From positions 434,001-498,000 of the forward strand of contig JAAGOF010000115.1 in NCBI GenBank assembly GCA_010645155.1: a stretch of DNA of 64,000 nucleotides, read 5' to 3'. The position numbers were made by a program, and so were the translations under genes. Below, piece by piece: positions 1-13,054 of this stretch. Every line of letters starts with the position of its first letter. Positions within the stretch are counted from its first letter, which is position 1. Under the pieces are notes generated by a model, which was not told the origin of the DNA, searched no databases, and was given only the letters and a program-made list of their open reading frames with translations. The DNA is from Tigriopus japonicus (Eukaryota; Arthropoda; Copepoda; Harpacticoida; Harpacticidae).

Positions 1-2
1 AA

Positions 3-191
3 TCGGAAAGCACATGTTTCCCAAGTGCGAATGTCGGGAATGTTTTGTACGTATTGTGCATTTCCGGGAGGTCCCCGATGGATTGTAACCGTCTGAAGAA
101 TTCAGAGGCTCCTTCTGCAAGTGGAGAAAGCAAGCTCGATTGGACAAAGATTTGGACTCCGCCAACGAATTATTCCTGTCGCGGTTGGTAA
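3..191 (+). CDS. possible exon fragment cut by the left edge
   Basis: The third frame is open from the window edge to a TAA at 189-191, 62 codons with no ATG at its start. Codon use is fairly even. A GT at 188-189 just before the stop (TTG|GTAATC) could be a splice donor. The translation ends ...SKLDWTKIW...SCRGW and contains several Cys residues. I do not recognise it. The second frame is also open, for about 28 codons, so the choice of frame is uncertain and this could be chance. Confidence 0.15.
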   Translation, partial: SESTCFPSANVGNVLYVLCISGRSPMDCNRLKNSEAPSASGESKLDWTKIWTPPTNYSCRGW

Positions 192-3100
192 TCCAGTAAT
201 CCTGATGTAATTTAAAAGCTGGTACGTGCGCTACTTTGTCTTCATTCTGCTCAAGATCCCCTTCTCTTCTTGTTGGCTAACTTTGCTGTTTGTTTGAGGT
301 GTGCATGTGTTCTGATTGTGTACTGTGTTGTATAGTGTGTATGCCCGCAAGCAGAACATATCTTTGGGATTCGGTGTCGGTCTTGGCCATGAGTTACTTA
401 CTCTTTCAGTGGTTGTTGTTGCTGTTGTTGTTTTTTTCGGCTGAAGATCGAACCACGACGATGTCGGGGAAGTCCCCCCTCCATACCATCCATCTCCCGG
501 TTCCACGGCCAAAACCGCTCCCTTTATTTAGTAATGGGAAACTTGAAGTTTTCTATTTCAACTTCTCAACGACTTTAATTTCTTCTCTTTTGAATCTAAA
601 TGTGACATGCAAGAGATTCGATTTATCTACGGGCTTTGTCGACAATTTATTCAGGGTTCCCATTTGTCACCTCCTCCTCTTTCGATTTATCACCGGTTCT
701 CATGCCATGCCAAGCCAAGCCAAGCTGGAATCCTGGTTGCCCGCGTTTCTACCCGGGCATTAAAAGTCGGACTAGGGCGGCATATTTCATTCTCAACCCC
801 GGGCAACCCTGAGGTTTTGTCCATCCACTGGGCTGGGCAGAAGGGGTTCGGCTAAGTTTGACAATGTCAATTAATTATCATCTCTTCCAAGTCAGCCGGA
901 AGACACACGGCCGATCATACTCGCTCCAACTCTTGGCTTTTCACCGTCATCGACCAAAACTAACCACACGAGGTATATGTACATACTGCAGGTAGGTAGT
1001 TTGGTGGTCCTACCACAACAATAGCCCCACTGGTCATACTGTCACACCTCTCATAGTTACCGTGCAAACTGCATGCACTCGTTGGCAAGACGATCATCAT
1101 AATCATTATAATAATGAAAATCACCACCGCACTTGTCTTTAAATACGTGGCTTCCAACCAGCCGTCTTTTTTTATACCCAGCCCTCTTTCTTGCGGCAGG
1201 TATCCAAGCGTTATTCTCTTTTACACGCATCTCCGATAACCAATAATGATTGGAGCTAGATATGAAATGAAGATTAGTCAAGATTGGTGTCGTTCATCCT
1301 CTTCACTACTCGATTGGAAAAGTCAAGTCCATAGATAGAATAGGTAGGCCTAATACGTACGTAGTAGGTTGTTGGTACGTGAGAACGACTTGAATCCTGG
1401 GAGGCATGATGTTGGCCGGTGGTAATGGCGTCGTCATTGCTCTCGCACGACCTGCTGCTTGCATTGCCGGTCGGACCAGCTAACAAATTGAGCACATACG
1501 AGTGCAGCTCGATAATTGGATTAAAGAATTTATTTCCTGATTTCATCGCTTGGATGACTTGGAAAGACGATCAGGGAGAAAGAGAGTGGATTAAGGGGGA
1601 AAAAGGACCCACATTTAGTTTTTTGCCCAAGCTTCGCAAGTTCGGACTTTTGTCTAATGACACGTGTTCAATCCGATTCCTCATCGGCGAGCACCAGTTA
1701 TTACAAGTAAAGCTCACAGTCAGCAGGGGGAGAGGAGAAATAGACTTTGGAGGAGGGAAAAGTGTTTTTACCTCCTCCTTCTCCTTTCTCTCTTTCTCTT
1801 CTCAATATGCTTTCCTCTCATCCACATTTCTTCCTTTCATACTTACTTCTGTCATTATCAGGAATACGAGTAATCTTGGATCGGATTTTTCTCCCAGCTC
1901 AAATTGGACTTCCGAATTCACCAGTTCTTGTGGTAATTGGGTCTTAGCCAAAGTTCGCTCGGCATTCAGAATCTCTCCTCCCTTGGCTAAAAGCATTTAT
2001 TTGTCTGTGTGCGTGAGTGTGCGTGAGCCTGATTGCTATCGAGCGAGCGAGTGAGTGTCTTCATTTTTGATAGGTCGCATTCTTGGCCTGGAAATCTTCA
2101 ATAAATATTAAACAGTCAAGTGACTTATGCCCAGGCTCGATGGATTATTGAAAGAAAGATTGAGGCTCTCGATTCCAAGAACCGGGCTTCCCCTCCAAAT
2201 CATAATTTCATCTGGTGCCTCTGATGCTCTTGGCCTGTCTCGTGAGGGAGGCTATCGCATTCAGAGTGGTTCTGACTGCCTATCTCTTTTTTTTCTCTCT
2301 CTCTTGCTATCGTTCTCGGCAAGTGTAGCACAATACGTACCACCACTATACAGTGAAGTGAGTGTGTGTTTCTATCTGTAGTTGCGTGGGTTCACCGGCT
2401 CCAAAGTGCACGAAGTGTGCTCTGGGCATAATAAGATCCAGCCACATTAGAGTTGACTCGGTCCCATTGTTGTCAAATGGCGTAAATTGGCGATGCCCGT
2501 GTTTGAGAACGTCACATAAGGGAGTACTATGAATGTGTATCCTGTAAGTCGATGCCACCTCACACTCAGTGTCTAATGTTCCCGATCGTGGGGTTGTCCA
2601 CCCAGGAAACGATCAAACCCGGAGAGAAACGAACCCAGTGTGGTTGGTGGGTAACCGATGATTTGGCTGAAGGGGGAGAGCTCACATACATCACATTAAC
2701 ACGATGATGTCTCGTGGTATAAATCAGGCGGACAGATAAAACATTGCCATCACTTTTTGGTGCTCCTCCTCGACACTTTTACGTTGGACTAATCTCTTGG
2801 CTAATTTCGGGCCAATCAAAATTCTAGAGAGAATGGCTCGGTCGATTGTTGAACGTGGACGGGACTGTCCCGAGCAAAGTGGGTCTTTTAGGCCCTCTAT
2901 GGCTTGCACAACACCCACTGCTTGGATGAAGAAGACCCAAAAGAAAGATCAGCCGGAAAAGAACCCTTTGCTGTGGCTCTTCTTGAGTCAAGATCCCCAA
3001 GTTATGTAATCAAGACAATGGAGCATTGCGTCCTACAAAGACAAGAGTGATTATGATTTTGATGAGGAGAAGGATGTTGATGATGAAGATCATGATGATG

Positions 3101-4297
3101 AAGATGATCATCATCATCGTCCTCATGAGCCCAGAGTGCGCGAATGCATGCGAGATAAATTCAAGTGATGTGCATTTCAAATCAGATCACGAAACTCGAG
3201 GAGGATTTCTCCATTGAAAGGTGGGAGGATCGAGAAACGGCGGTGTAAAATTATAACACAATCTGCTCCTCGACTGATTGATAAAGTCATGACCTAGAAA
3301 CAGCTCAAGTGACCCGGGGTTCTTCCATCCTCTGTGGTTCATCTTTCAATTCACCTCCATGGTAGTGGAAGAGTGGTAGTACGAGTAGCGGCGGTGGTGA
3401 TGATAATGATGATGATGGTTGGTGCAGTTTTTATTGTTTGAGATTTCAATGAGAATGCATCATATCGCCCGCCTCGGGCCTTGTTTCCATCATGGTAGTA
3501 GAACTAGTCGATGCTAAGGTCGCCCCCTTTTTTCCAAATAGAGCCACCAAGATCTTGCCCCTCGTGAATGTACCCCCTCTGCAGTACTGTATAGTAGTAT
3601 TGTAGGTAGGATATTCATAGACAATGAGCTATCTGTTTGCCACGGGGAATCTTTTAATGAATGTCAAAAGTAGACACATTAACTCTTCGCCTCAAGTGAG
3701 CTTCAATCATTAAGTTTTCCCCCGAGTACCTCCAGGTGATGGTGGCACCAGTACTACATACTACATACCTCGACCGACGACGAGTAGTAGCACGAGAAGT
3801 AGGGCTGCTAGTGCCCAGGTAGATATTGTAGATCCTTCTACTAGGTATGATGATGTACGACTAGTTGCAATGGAGAAGTGATTCACCATGTGCTATACAC
3901 CACACTCCACTGGAGACCTACTCGATTTGTCTGGTCGAGTTCAGACTGCTCTGGGTCGTTCCATTGGGTGCATTCGGCGATGCACTTTCTCAGGCTTTAA
4001 TTGTACATTTTGCCTTTTTAATTGTGCCCCATGACTCCGCTTTATCATCCATCCTGGTGGCCATTATTTCTTCTTCTTCTTCTCTTTTCTCTCTCCATCT
4101 ATCTCTTGAACCCACTTTGGAATGCTTGCTTGTCTATCCTAAACCATCGAACTAATGGCCTACGAACGTGGGCGTACTACATACGTGGTATTCGACTCCA
4201 CTTGAGAGACAATTGGGACTCTCGATTGCCGGCCTATACGGTAGTTTTGTCGCTGTTGAGTCTGGCGAAGTGCATACAGCGTACAATTCTAGTGCAG
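192..4297. other. noncoding or unassigned left flank
   Basis: No gene is recognised here. The stretch holds CT-rich tracts (near 1770-1800 and 2280-2310), GATGAT-type repeats (3050-3125), GTAGTA-type tracts (3370-3850) and a TACGTACG motif at 1354-1361. A long plus frame at 1419-2054 (211 codons) matches nothing I know and runs through CT-rich sequence. A short plus frame starting with ATG at 2833 (58 codons) has acceptable codon use but no other support. Confidence 0.5.
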
Positions 4298-4569
4298 TCA
4301 TGATATGCAGCACCTCGAATGATGACTGAGAAGCCATTGGAAACTGACATCTTTAATTGCGGCCCTGGAGGCAGGATCGACGACGAGTGAAACGGTGTTC
4401 ATTCGACTATTTCGGATCTCGCTCGCTAGCTCGAGAAGACCGTGAGTGAGGAGGGCACAGCCACCGCCGATCTTACGGAGGCCATCATGATATATCGGCT
4501 CAGGATGAATATGCTTCTTCAGACAAGATGAACAAACACCATGACAAGCAATCAAGTTGTCGTCGGGGC
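4298..4569 (-). CDS. candidate exon, unrecognised Cys/His-containing protein
   Basis: On the minus strand a pyrimidine-rich tract ending in TTTTGTCAG gives a good splice acceptor, with the exon beginning at 4569 (phase 1, two bases completing the first codon). The frame then runs about 90 codons to a TGA at 4298-4300. Codon use is GC-ending and gene-like throughout. The translation starts PDDNLIACHGVCSSCLKKH, which has a CHGVCSSC Cys/His cluster, continues with a Gly-rich GGGCALL helix-like part, and ends in LLSHHSRCCIS. If the stop is real this is a last exon. A donor-like GTAAGA inside the frame (in the codons for LRKI) could end the exon earlier. I do not recognise a family; the Cys cluster is too incomplete to call a RING or zinc finger. 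It lies on the same strand as the candidate exons at 9, 16.8 and 22.6 kb. Confidence 0.38.
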
Positions 4570-7500
4570 CTGACAAAACTCATCAAAAAATCTTCGCCAT
4601 GACTTGCAGGATTTTAGGTCAACTTCATAATCACTGCCCAGCCAATTATAATTGGTTGTGTGAGAAGTTTTTAATTATACTAGCCGTACGAGCGTCCGTA
4701 CTGTATTTGAGTCTCGAAGTTTGATTGCTGCCGCTTATTACACATTGGAGAGATGTGTCATTCCAAAGAGAACTACGTATTTAACAATTGAACTTGAGAG
4801 GCCAGCCATTGCTTATGACTGAGTTGGACTTGTATTGTGGAGCGTCATTTCGGATCATTAGTTAGGCTCGAAGTGGATAATTCCTGGGGGAAGGAGTGGG
4901 TAATATTGGGATATTCCCTTCTGGATATTTGCTCTGGTTGGTCGTTGAACCAACACAAGAGTTCCTACAAGGCTTGTTGTACCTCAATTGACAACGGTAA
5001 CGTACTTGTGCGAGGGGAATACAAGCGTAAAACGACTTGGTCCATTCTGGAGCCCCGAAAAAATGGGGCTTGGGATACACAGTCAGACCATGGACTGAGT
5101 GTATTTATGTAGTTTCACAGAGAATAATGAGAGTCCATCGAACTGACAGTGCCATAATTTCTCACTTGACATTGAAAGAAAATCGATGAAAGGGCCATTA
5201 TTACCGTTTGGAAGACCTTGTTTTAAAACCTTTCGGATTTGGTAATGGCCCCCATTTCGGTTCGTCGGCAGTTGCAAATTCCCAATCAAGCAACCGAGGG
5301 CAATCTCGTCAATTTTTGTGCGGCGCTCGTCTTCTGGATTGGATGCAGTGGCAGATGTTGCGAAGATGGAGGAAGCAAATTAATGAGAGGTTCGAAGTTT
5401 GATGTTTTGGATTGATATGGCCCTCGCATTCTCGACACCGGTTGGTTTTGCTCTGCGGAAGAAGGTTGGATGTTCTCATCCAAAGAAGCAGCCGTCAGCC
5501 AATAATCGTAGGGTCTTGTAAGTGGACTTAAGACTATTTGCCCATCAAATAAGCAGCAATTGGAAAGAGGTTGACTTGACAGGGCACATTATTCAACGGG
5601 GGGATGCTGATGGGATCTGGAGAGGCACGGAGAAAAGATTACCTCGGATCATCGGGCAAAGCAGCACAAGAAGTCCAACAGCCATGACCCTTGGGGGTCC
5701 TTGAACCGCCAGATAGTGTGTTTATAAATATCATAGAAAAAAAAGAAAGAGGGAGAGAGAGAGAAAGGGAAATAAACGAGTTCAGGTGCATTCAGGCTGA
5801 CTCTCACTCCTCTCGACTTCGCGTATCATCAAACGCGTAGAGATTCTGGTCAAATCCATTTGCTTCATATGAGATGACCGATGATGAGTGGATAGAATCC
5901 ATGCATACAAAAACCCCAACCAACCAACTAACCTTACTCTCTCTCTCTCACACACACACTTCCTTGGTTACCACGGCTAACTTTGGTTGGTTAGGATTGT
6001 GGATCATTGACAAACAATTCAGGCAGGCCCCAAGTCTTCCGAGGATGTCAAAAATAACTCAAACTAGAATAGTTCCACCTACCTCTAAGAATGGGAGACG
6101 GGCAAAGCCTGCAGAACACACTCACGGATGGATACTTGGATTGAGAGGTTTATGAGAAGTTCTTGCCGTGGAAGTTGTGCTGACTGACGTTCTCGCTCAC
6201 TTTGCTGCCGACTTGCTGGCATTTACTACTTTGGTTGGTTGGTTGCTTGGATGGTTTGCTTGCTTAGCAGTGCTTACTCGGAGTTTGAGTAGTATACTAG
6301 TAGGAGGCTAATGTAGTCAAAACAAAACCAGATCTGCCAATGATGAAGAACCCAATAGCCTCTAGCACGCAAAGCAAACCAGCTAGCAAGCTAGCTAGTC
6401 ACTCGGGCAGCCAACTAACTAACCAAGCAACCAAAGAGCCATCCGACCGACTGACTAACCATTGAACCAACCTCCAAAACACCAACCATCGTCGCACTCA
6501 ACGCCATCGGATGACTTTCCATCTCGAACTAATACACCACTACGTAGTCAAGACGATGGACTTTTTTTCAGAGGGATGTGGGATTGTGAACTTGGGGTTG
6601 GAATCAAGCGTGGTGTACTCAATCGTACATACGGCGTTAATGAAATCTTTAGACTTTCTTTGATCTCTGGTTCTGATATGAAAAGCCCCCTAACCCATGC
6701 TGAAGGCTTAAGATAATGAGAACTGACGAGTATATCAGATTGAAAGTTCCTTACTTTTGTATCATGATGATGTCAGCCATTCTTGAGCAGATTCCTGTAC
6801 TCGGTTTCACCGATCCTTCGGTTCCTCTCAACGTTCTTGTTCTCCGTTTTGGTTCTCTCTTCTTGTCCTCTCTCTGGTTCTCCGAGAAAGCATTCCACCT
6901 CTTATCTCATGAGTGATTAACGAAGAAACGTTGGTTGCTTGGTTGGATGGTTGCCGAGGAGTATCGGAACATCCATAATGCATATTGGGAAACAAGATGA
7001 ACCGCTGTCAAATGAAAGGTCTTGGAGTATCTGCAAGGCTTTTACTGCATTAACCCGAGGGCTGACGGAGCTCTCGCTCGTCCAAACAGAACGCAAAGGA
7101 GAAGGAGGTCCAACATCAACCTTTAACCCCACCTTCCTTCCATCCATCCATTTTCCCATTCTAGGGGTCAAACATATGGCTGACACAGTGTGCAGAACAC
7201 ATGGACCGAGATGATGACGACGACGACGACGACCCACGACTCTATTTGTACTTTCATGAAAGGGACTTAAATCTGAGCCTTCTCCAAAGACGACTCAGTT
7301 TCTTCGTCTTGTTCAGAGTCTTTTCGTTCTCCTTAGCACGGTCCAATTGGAATGAAAAGAGGGGATTTGTACTTAAGAAGAAGAAGCTTGGGAGTTGTGA
7401 TTATGATTTCATTTTGGCATGTCAAGATCATTCCAAAGAACTTCTCAGTGCTGCGTTCTCCGCCACTGAATGAGGGTCGCTTTTTTTCTAGCCCTTCAGT

Positions 7501-9110
7501 TTCAAATGATGTGGTTGAAAACTGGAGAAAAAGGGTGGAGACACTCGCATTCGCCATTAGGGTAGGCTGAAGATTTTTGACTTGGATTCCCGTTACACTC
7601 TGTGGACGAGCTGATGTTGTTCCAAAGTTATCCCTTTGCCCCATATTTGGCTTTGTGGAGAGAGAGTTAGCGAAACGGTCCAGATTGCTAACAGGGTGAC
7701 TCGGGCATCTCAATCTTACTCGATAATGAAACTCTACACAACCTTCAAAGACGGGAAGAAACTAGTTTACCTCCCCAATTAAACTTTTTGTCAGGCCTGA
7801 GAGATTAGCTTTTTGGCCCCAAAACCAGAGTGTAACAACAAGATCTTGTGCTTTTCAGGCAGATAATTTATGCTGAGCCACCCTGCTCAAAGACATGGGG
7901 CTCATTTGTTCGGGATTTGTGCTAACAACGTGCAAATTTTGTGCTGAAATTGATCTGACTCGGGCGTCTTCTGGCGGCCCATGTTTGCATATAAATTGAC
8001 AGCGTTGGCCATATGCAAGTGAGCTAATTACCGAGATCTAAAGGAGAAGTAGCACAAACACCAAGCTTTTTCTCGGACGTTCTCGTCATAAGCCTGGTCA
8101 ACTGGTCTGTTTTTGCCCCCTTTTCCCCAAGTAATTGACTTTTTGGAAACTCCTTTCGACGAGATTGAAACTCTGGGCCACTTTTCGTTATACAAGTTGA
8201 ACTCGTATTTTTCAAGCACGATGGGTGTGCAATGTACTAGCACAATGTTCAAAGTCCATTTCCGAGTCCAAAAATAGAACCTAGTGGAGAAATGGAGGGA
8301 ATCAACCTGGATTTGGTCACTCCTTATCCCGTGTTTTTTTTCTCTGGTACGGTCGGCCAAGAAGCCATAAGTGTGTGGAACCAGGAACACATGGTCAAAT
8401 TGGAGAATTTGCTCCATTTTGTCCCTGTTCTCCCTCCTTGCTTCCTTGCTCTGTCCACCACCTCTCATGATTCAGTCTGTCTTCCACTAACCCTCTACTA
8501 AATCCACTGCCACAAAACTATCGATCCTAAGTTGTCGAGCATTTTCAGGAAAGCGTGACATTTTAAGGAACAGAGGCCGTCGGACCACGAAGAAATTCCC
8601 TGTAAGAAAAGAACGCAAAGGCAGTCAGCCAGCCATTCCAGGGTAAACTACAGACACATAACCATCTGTAAACATAGATGTGTGTATACAAGACTGGCCT
8701 TGTTGGAAGTGGGGGAGATCCGAGACCAGACCTCGCCAACCCAATTCACGTTCCATGGACCTGGGTTTCTCTCTTTCGCGCTATTTAGGCGATTGTACTT
8801 TTGTAAATATGCCAAATGGAGGAGCCGAGAGGGCATAACATGCGTCCTTGTAGCATCCGTGACCACCTGGGTGGGTGTGATCAATTCTGGGACTGGAAAG
8901 ACCCAAGCAGCCTTGTCTGAGAGCAGAAAAAAGAGGGGAAGTAGAAGACGAAGAAGACGAAGAAGAAGCCCGGGAATCGCGCTTCTTCCCTCCTCCATTT
9001 ATCAATTTGACAAGCGACCGAGAAAGAGCGCCATAATGATGATAGTACTGTAGTACTGAGGTAGTAGCAGTTGCAGCACCGCTAGTCAAAGTACTGTACT
9101 GATGCTATTT
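4570..9110. other. noncoding or unassigned
   Basis: No gene is recognised. A plus frame at 4819-5112 is open with reasonable codons but has no ATG start and no known domain. The segment contains GA-rich (5740-5775), GACGAC (7215-7235) and AGAAGACGAAG (8940-8970) simple sequence. The last produces an artificial Arg-rich frame. A tract of GGTTGGTTG/CAACCAACC type lies around 6230-6480. Confidence 0.5.
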
Positions 9111-9338
9111 CTATCGCTGCTGGGGCCAGAACAGAGGAGGAACCCCAGAGTAGGAGTGGTAGAAATGATGATGATGGTGGTGGTGGTGGTGGTGGTGATG
9201 GTGATGGTGCTTCAGTGGACTAAACCAATGCTGGTGTTCGCTTTGCGGTTGGTGTAAGATCTTGTGACTAATCTGCGGCAACACTTGGAACTCGCCATGC
9301 GAACTCTTTGGATGGTTTTTGATCCAGGGACTTTTCAT
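9111..9338 (-). CDS. candidate exon or small protein with 15-His run
   Basis: From an ATG at 9338 the minus strand is open for 75 codons to a TAG at 9113-9111. The frame also extends upstream about 11 codons without a stop. The composition looks protein-like: mixed His, Gln, Ser, Pro and aromatic residues (SHGEFQVLPQ, HQPQSEHQHW), then fifteen consecutive His, then FYHSYSGVPPLFWPQQR. The His run uses both CAC and CAT, with CAT in interrupted positions. His-rich tracts of this kind are common in developmental transcription factors, but no DNA-binding domain is visible here, so that role is only a thought. Alternatively the frame is a by-product of the GTG/GAT microsatellite at 9165-9209. No known family is recognised. 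Confidence 0.3.
   Translation of the reverse strand: MKSPWIKNHPKSSHGEFQVLPQISHKILHQPQSEHQHWFSPLKHHHHHHHHHHHHHHHFYHSYSGVPPLFWPQQR
9165..9209. repeat. GAT/GGT trinucleotide microsatellite
   Basis: Forty-five bases of (ATG/GTG) trinucleotides on the plus strand. On the minus strand they read as fifteen His codons inside the open frame at 9111-9338. Confidence 0.9.
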
Positions 9339-9679
9339 CCTCTTTTGGCGCAGAAGAGATGCAATTTCTCCTCAGCCAACTTTTTGAGGAGCCACCATCC
9401 ATTCTCTAAGCCAAAGCCTCGAACGGAGTGTAGTAGATGAGTGTGTGTAGATGGATAGATGGACTAAGACCGAGGGGAGCGAGAGATCCTCGGATCCTTC
9501 CCTATTTCTAATAAGGTGCCAGTCAGTCAACCGTTGGTGGTTGCTAGTGGTTCATTGAACCAAATTCCTGAACTCGCAACCAATGAATCATGGCACCTCG
9601 TCTCAGATACAATGCCAGTAGACTGGGCTTTGAAAGAGCAAAAAGATGCGCGACGACCAACCAACATTTGAATAGCACT

Positions 9680-9711
9680 TCTTTCTTTCTTTCTCTCTCT
9701 CTCTCTCTCTT
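9680..9711. repeat. CTTT/CT microsatellite
   Basis: Three to four CTTT units run directly into about eleven CT units. Confidence 0.85.
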
Positions 9712-10351
9712 CTTTTTTATCTTACATGGTGATTTTTGAGTCGCTTCCAGCCAAGCGACTCACCAATACGTTGCTTCGTCTATTAGACTATTCCTCGGCT
9801 CTTTCGTTTCTCACATTGGGCTTTGCATTGGAGTGATTGACTTCATTTTCAATAGAGAGGAGTGCCGGAGCACCTAGTAAAACATTCAGCCATAGAGAAA
9901 CCTAGAGCACTAAAAAGCTCTCGTCAGGTTCGGTTAATATCGCCCTGGTCTCAAGATCCTTAACGAGTGTTCAAAGTCACACAAGCTTTACGACTAATGG
10001 GTGTTCATTCCCTTCCGAAGACGTTATAAATGTCCTTCCTCATCGAAAAGCTTCCACTCTCACACAATAGGATTTATTGGCATTAAGTCGTTGAAAAGCG
10101 ATTCAATAGACAAGTGTGACTCGAAAACGAGGAAACCCCGATTAACTAACGGTCGATAAACCAGTCACTCACTCAAGTATCGACTACCTTATTATGAAAG
10201 ACTTATATCGTTCCAGAAATGGAAACGTCGCCTTGAATGGGATTGGAATCTTGAACCCTCAACACGCCTCTTCATTGAGTCAGACACCAATCGATGTTAT
10301 TGATTAAGTGGAAGTATTTTTGAAACGTTGGACACTCTAGCGTTTGCTCAA

Positions 10352-10377
10352 GTTCGTTCGTTCGTTCGTTCGTTCGT
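10352..10377. repeat. GTTC tetranucleotide microsatellite
   Basis: Six perfect GTTC units plus a partial one. Short versions of the same unit recur elsewhere (for example near 15520 and 37425). Confidence 0.9.
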
Positions 10378-12817
10378 ACTATACTCAGATTGCTCCTCAG
10401 AGGGGAGCAAGAGAATGAGAAGGAGGAGGAGGAGACAGGAAAGAGATGCATTTCTTGATTATATGGTGAATATTGGGATCATTAGTCAGTCGACCGACCA
10501 GATTTAGGGCAAGGCTATCGCTCTTTTGTTGGAATTGGTGGTAAGAACCGTGAATAATAACCAGAGCGGTGTAAACGGAGGAGTTGAATTTTGGCCTCAC
10601 CACTTGGCGTTCGTCCGTCTTGCTCTGCTTCCCATTTTGTCGAGGGTTCATTTGAAAAGTTACCCGTCGTATTTAATATCAGGGCCGTGTTCCCCGGGTG
10701 ATTTGAGATAGTCTGCTCTTATTTTTCTCCAGTCTCTCTGGGGTTGAAATGGCGAGATGTTGGTTGGGTTTGGTGTGGTCCATTGAGGAGTCCTTGGTGG
10801 CCACCAATACGGACCGTACGTTCATTCGTACTCACTCCAATGGTGACTTCTCCGTCGTTCTAATGGTCTTAGGCAATTAAAGGGCGGCTCTCCATCAAAT
10901 GATGTCTCCGTCCCTCCTCCTCGCCAAAAGAAAGAAGAAGAGAAAGAAGAAAGAAGCCAGGAGAGGGACTAGATTTCCATTTGCCAAGAGAGGAATCAAG
11001 TTCTGCATACAATTAGAGAGAGAGAGGGGACACACCGGGCGAGGAGAACTTGGAGGGACCAAGGAGAGTTAGCTACTAGCTCTCTTGATGTTTCCCTGGA
11101 TTACCTTGCCAAACGTCGAGATCCCTCATTGAACCAAGATTATATAGTTCGGTCCATTCCGAGCGGGTATTCATCATTCAGGGAAATTTCCATAGAAAAA
11201 AAAATCGGCTTCAGTACCTTTATCAAGAGTTCCAGGACCGAGGACGGAGGACGAGGGGGATTGGCTGACTGAGCCAGTGATGGATTAACCCATTAACTGT
11301 GGAACATTGAAACTTGTGCAACTATCTGTCTCCTTCCGCCTGCTTTCCGTCAAAGTCCGAGCCTGCAATTATGCTCACAAAATAGCTTTCATCACGAACT
11401 GTGTCATCTAATGGGTTTATTGGCTCTTCTACGAACACTCACTCACTCACTCATTCGTCGCTAAAGTGCTTTCCCCTGTACGATGGTTAACGCTTAATTC
11501 TGGCTGCCCCTTTTCGAAGGCAACGCGAGCATGCCAGCCAAAAACCGATCCATTCGTACACCAATAATCATCATCATAATAATCATAGTCATACATACCA
11601 CCAGTGGCCCATCATGGTTTCCTTTGGCCTTAAACCAGCCTACGGCCGTTTCTTTTGGTTTTCTCTCGTTTCCACTTGAACACATACCAACGAAGGTACT
11701 TACGAGTCCCAGTGCTTGTGCTCCATTCGGTCCGTACTAGTAGACCAAGTCGACAAGCAAATAGATTTTCACATTCAACCCAAGTCGAATGAAGCACCAG
11801 TAAGAGGAATGCTAAATAGTCAAGTAGGTAATGGTGTTTGGTCGGGTGGTCTAAATCGATATTTGTGCTGAACAGTTGTCGGCAAAACAGCTCGAGGAAC
11901 ACCAAACTCCTTTTTGCCTAATAAATTATGCATGGTTTTTGACTTAAAGCCCTGACACAGGTTTGACGGGGGAAAAAGAGAGGAAGACGGCTGCTTTGGG
12001 AAGAGCGAAAGAGGTTCGTTTTTTGCACCAGGTCGGCCTGCCAAAACACTATTACAAACACTTTGCGAAAGAAAAGGTCTTTGAAATGAACGAAATTCTT
12101 GAGCTCGAGCAAAACGGATGAGCAATTGTTGGGTATGTGGACGGAATATAAGTTTTCTTTTCCACCACCTCTACGTACCTCAATGGACCACCTAAAATAC
12201 GTAGTAGGTACGTACGTATGCCTATCTACTGCGGATTTCGTCTGTCGGTCGGGTAGAGTGCGACGACCTTCGAAAGTGTCAGTGGTGCGACTAATGGGCT
12301 CTCCTACCCGCCCCGCTCGAGATTATCCTGCCCCGCAAAATGATCCTGGGCTATTTCGAATTCACTAGAACCCCGATAAATTTGACATCTTATTTGAATA
12401 ATTGCCCATGGAGACCTAGGCCAGAAAAGGGGAAGAAAACGAGACCGAGATGTGCTAAAAGGCCACCTCCAACCACTCGAATGCCCACTCGGTTCTTCCA
12501 ACTTCCCTTTTCCAACCACCACCGTCGAGACCGCCACTAATAGAAAGTGTCTCCCTCTTTTTATAGCATCCGCTCATGGTGTGTATTGTAGTAGTAGAAG
12601 AAGTGGTGGAAGTGGTGGAGTTGGGCCAAGAAGTGCACTTCAAGCTGGGACAATGGGTCAAAGGCTCCCAAGAGAGAAGTAGCGATAAGATGGTCTCTTT
12701 CACAACGCCTTGGGAAGAGATCTAGGGAGACAGGCATCCGCCATAAAAAGGCTTCCAAAACCGCTCAGTGAAAATTGATAGCTCCCACCAAGCACTTTAG
12801 GCATTAAAACCTCCCAG

Positions 12818-13054
12818 CTACATCTGGGAGGGAACTTCATTCCATCCAGCCACCATCAGAACAATGGCAAAGTGACCACTTGCCTGCCTGCTTGCCAACT
12901 TCCCTACCGAGAACGACTGACTCCGATCCAAGAGAAGGCCGTACGGATGGATGTAGTGGACCCATTGGACAAGCCACGAAAGAGACGAGGACCACCATTC
13001 CAAAGGGTGAAACATGAGGGTACTTGGAACTACAGACTCTCCTCTACTCGTTGA
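12818..13054 (+). CDS. weak candidate terminal exon
   Basis: A possible acceptor (AAAACCTCCCAG) ends at 12817. From there the frame is open for 78 codons to a TGA at 13052-13054, with no ATG near its start. The C-terminal part is basic and protein-like (DKPRKRRGPPFQRVKHEG, ending WNYRLSSTR). The opposite strand is also open over the same bases, so the coding strand is not settled. No family is recognised, and it could be chance. Confidence 0.2.
   Translation, partial: LHLGGNFIPSSHHQNNGKVTTCLPACQLPYRERLTPIQEKAVRMDVVDPLDKPRKRRGPPFQRVKHEGTWNYRLSSTR

Noticed and set aside
960..1157. Minus frame resembling a signal peptide and Cys-containing secreted peptide
   Set aside because: The hydrophobic part comes from an ATT/ATG/ATA-rich simple tract and there is no ATG at a suitable position.
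1419..2054. 211-codon plus frame
   Set aside because: It runs through a CT-rich tract, has no recognisable domain and no splice signals; its length is explainable by composition.
8682..9053. Plus frame with an Arg-rich run
   Set aside because: The Arg run is a by-product of an AGAAGACGAAG repeat, and the rest has no recognisable domain.
9057..9067. let-7 seed-like TGAGGTAGTAG
   Set aside because: Only the first 11 bases match let-7, and no complementary arm (CTACTACCTC) lies on either side to form a precursor hairpin.
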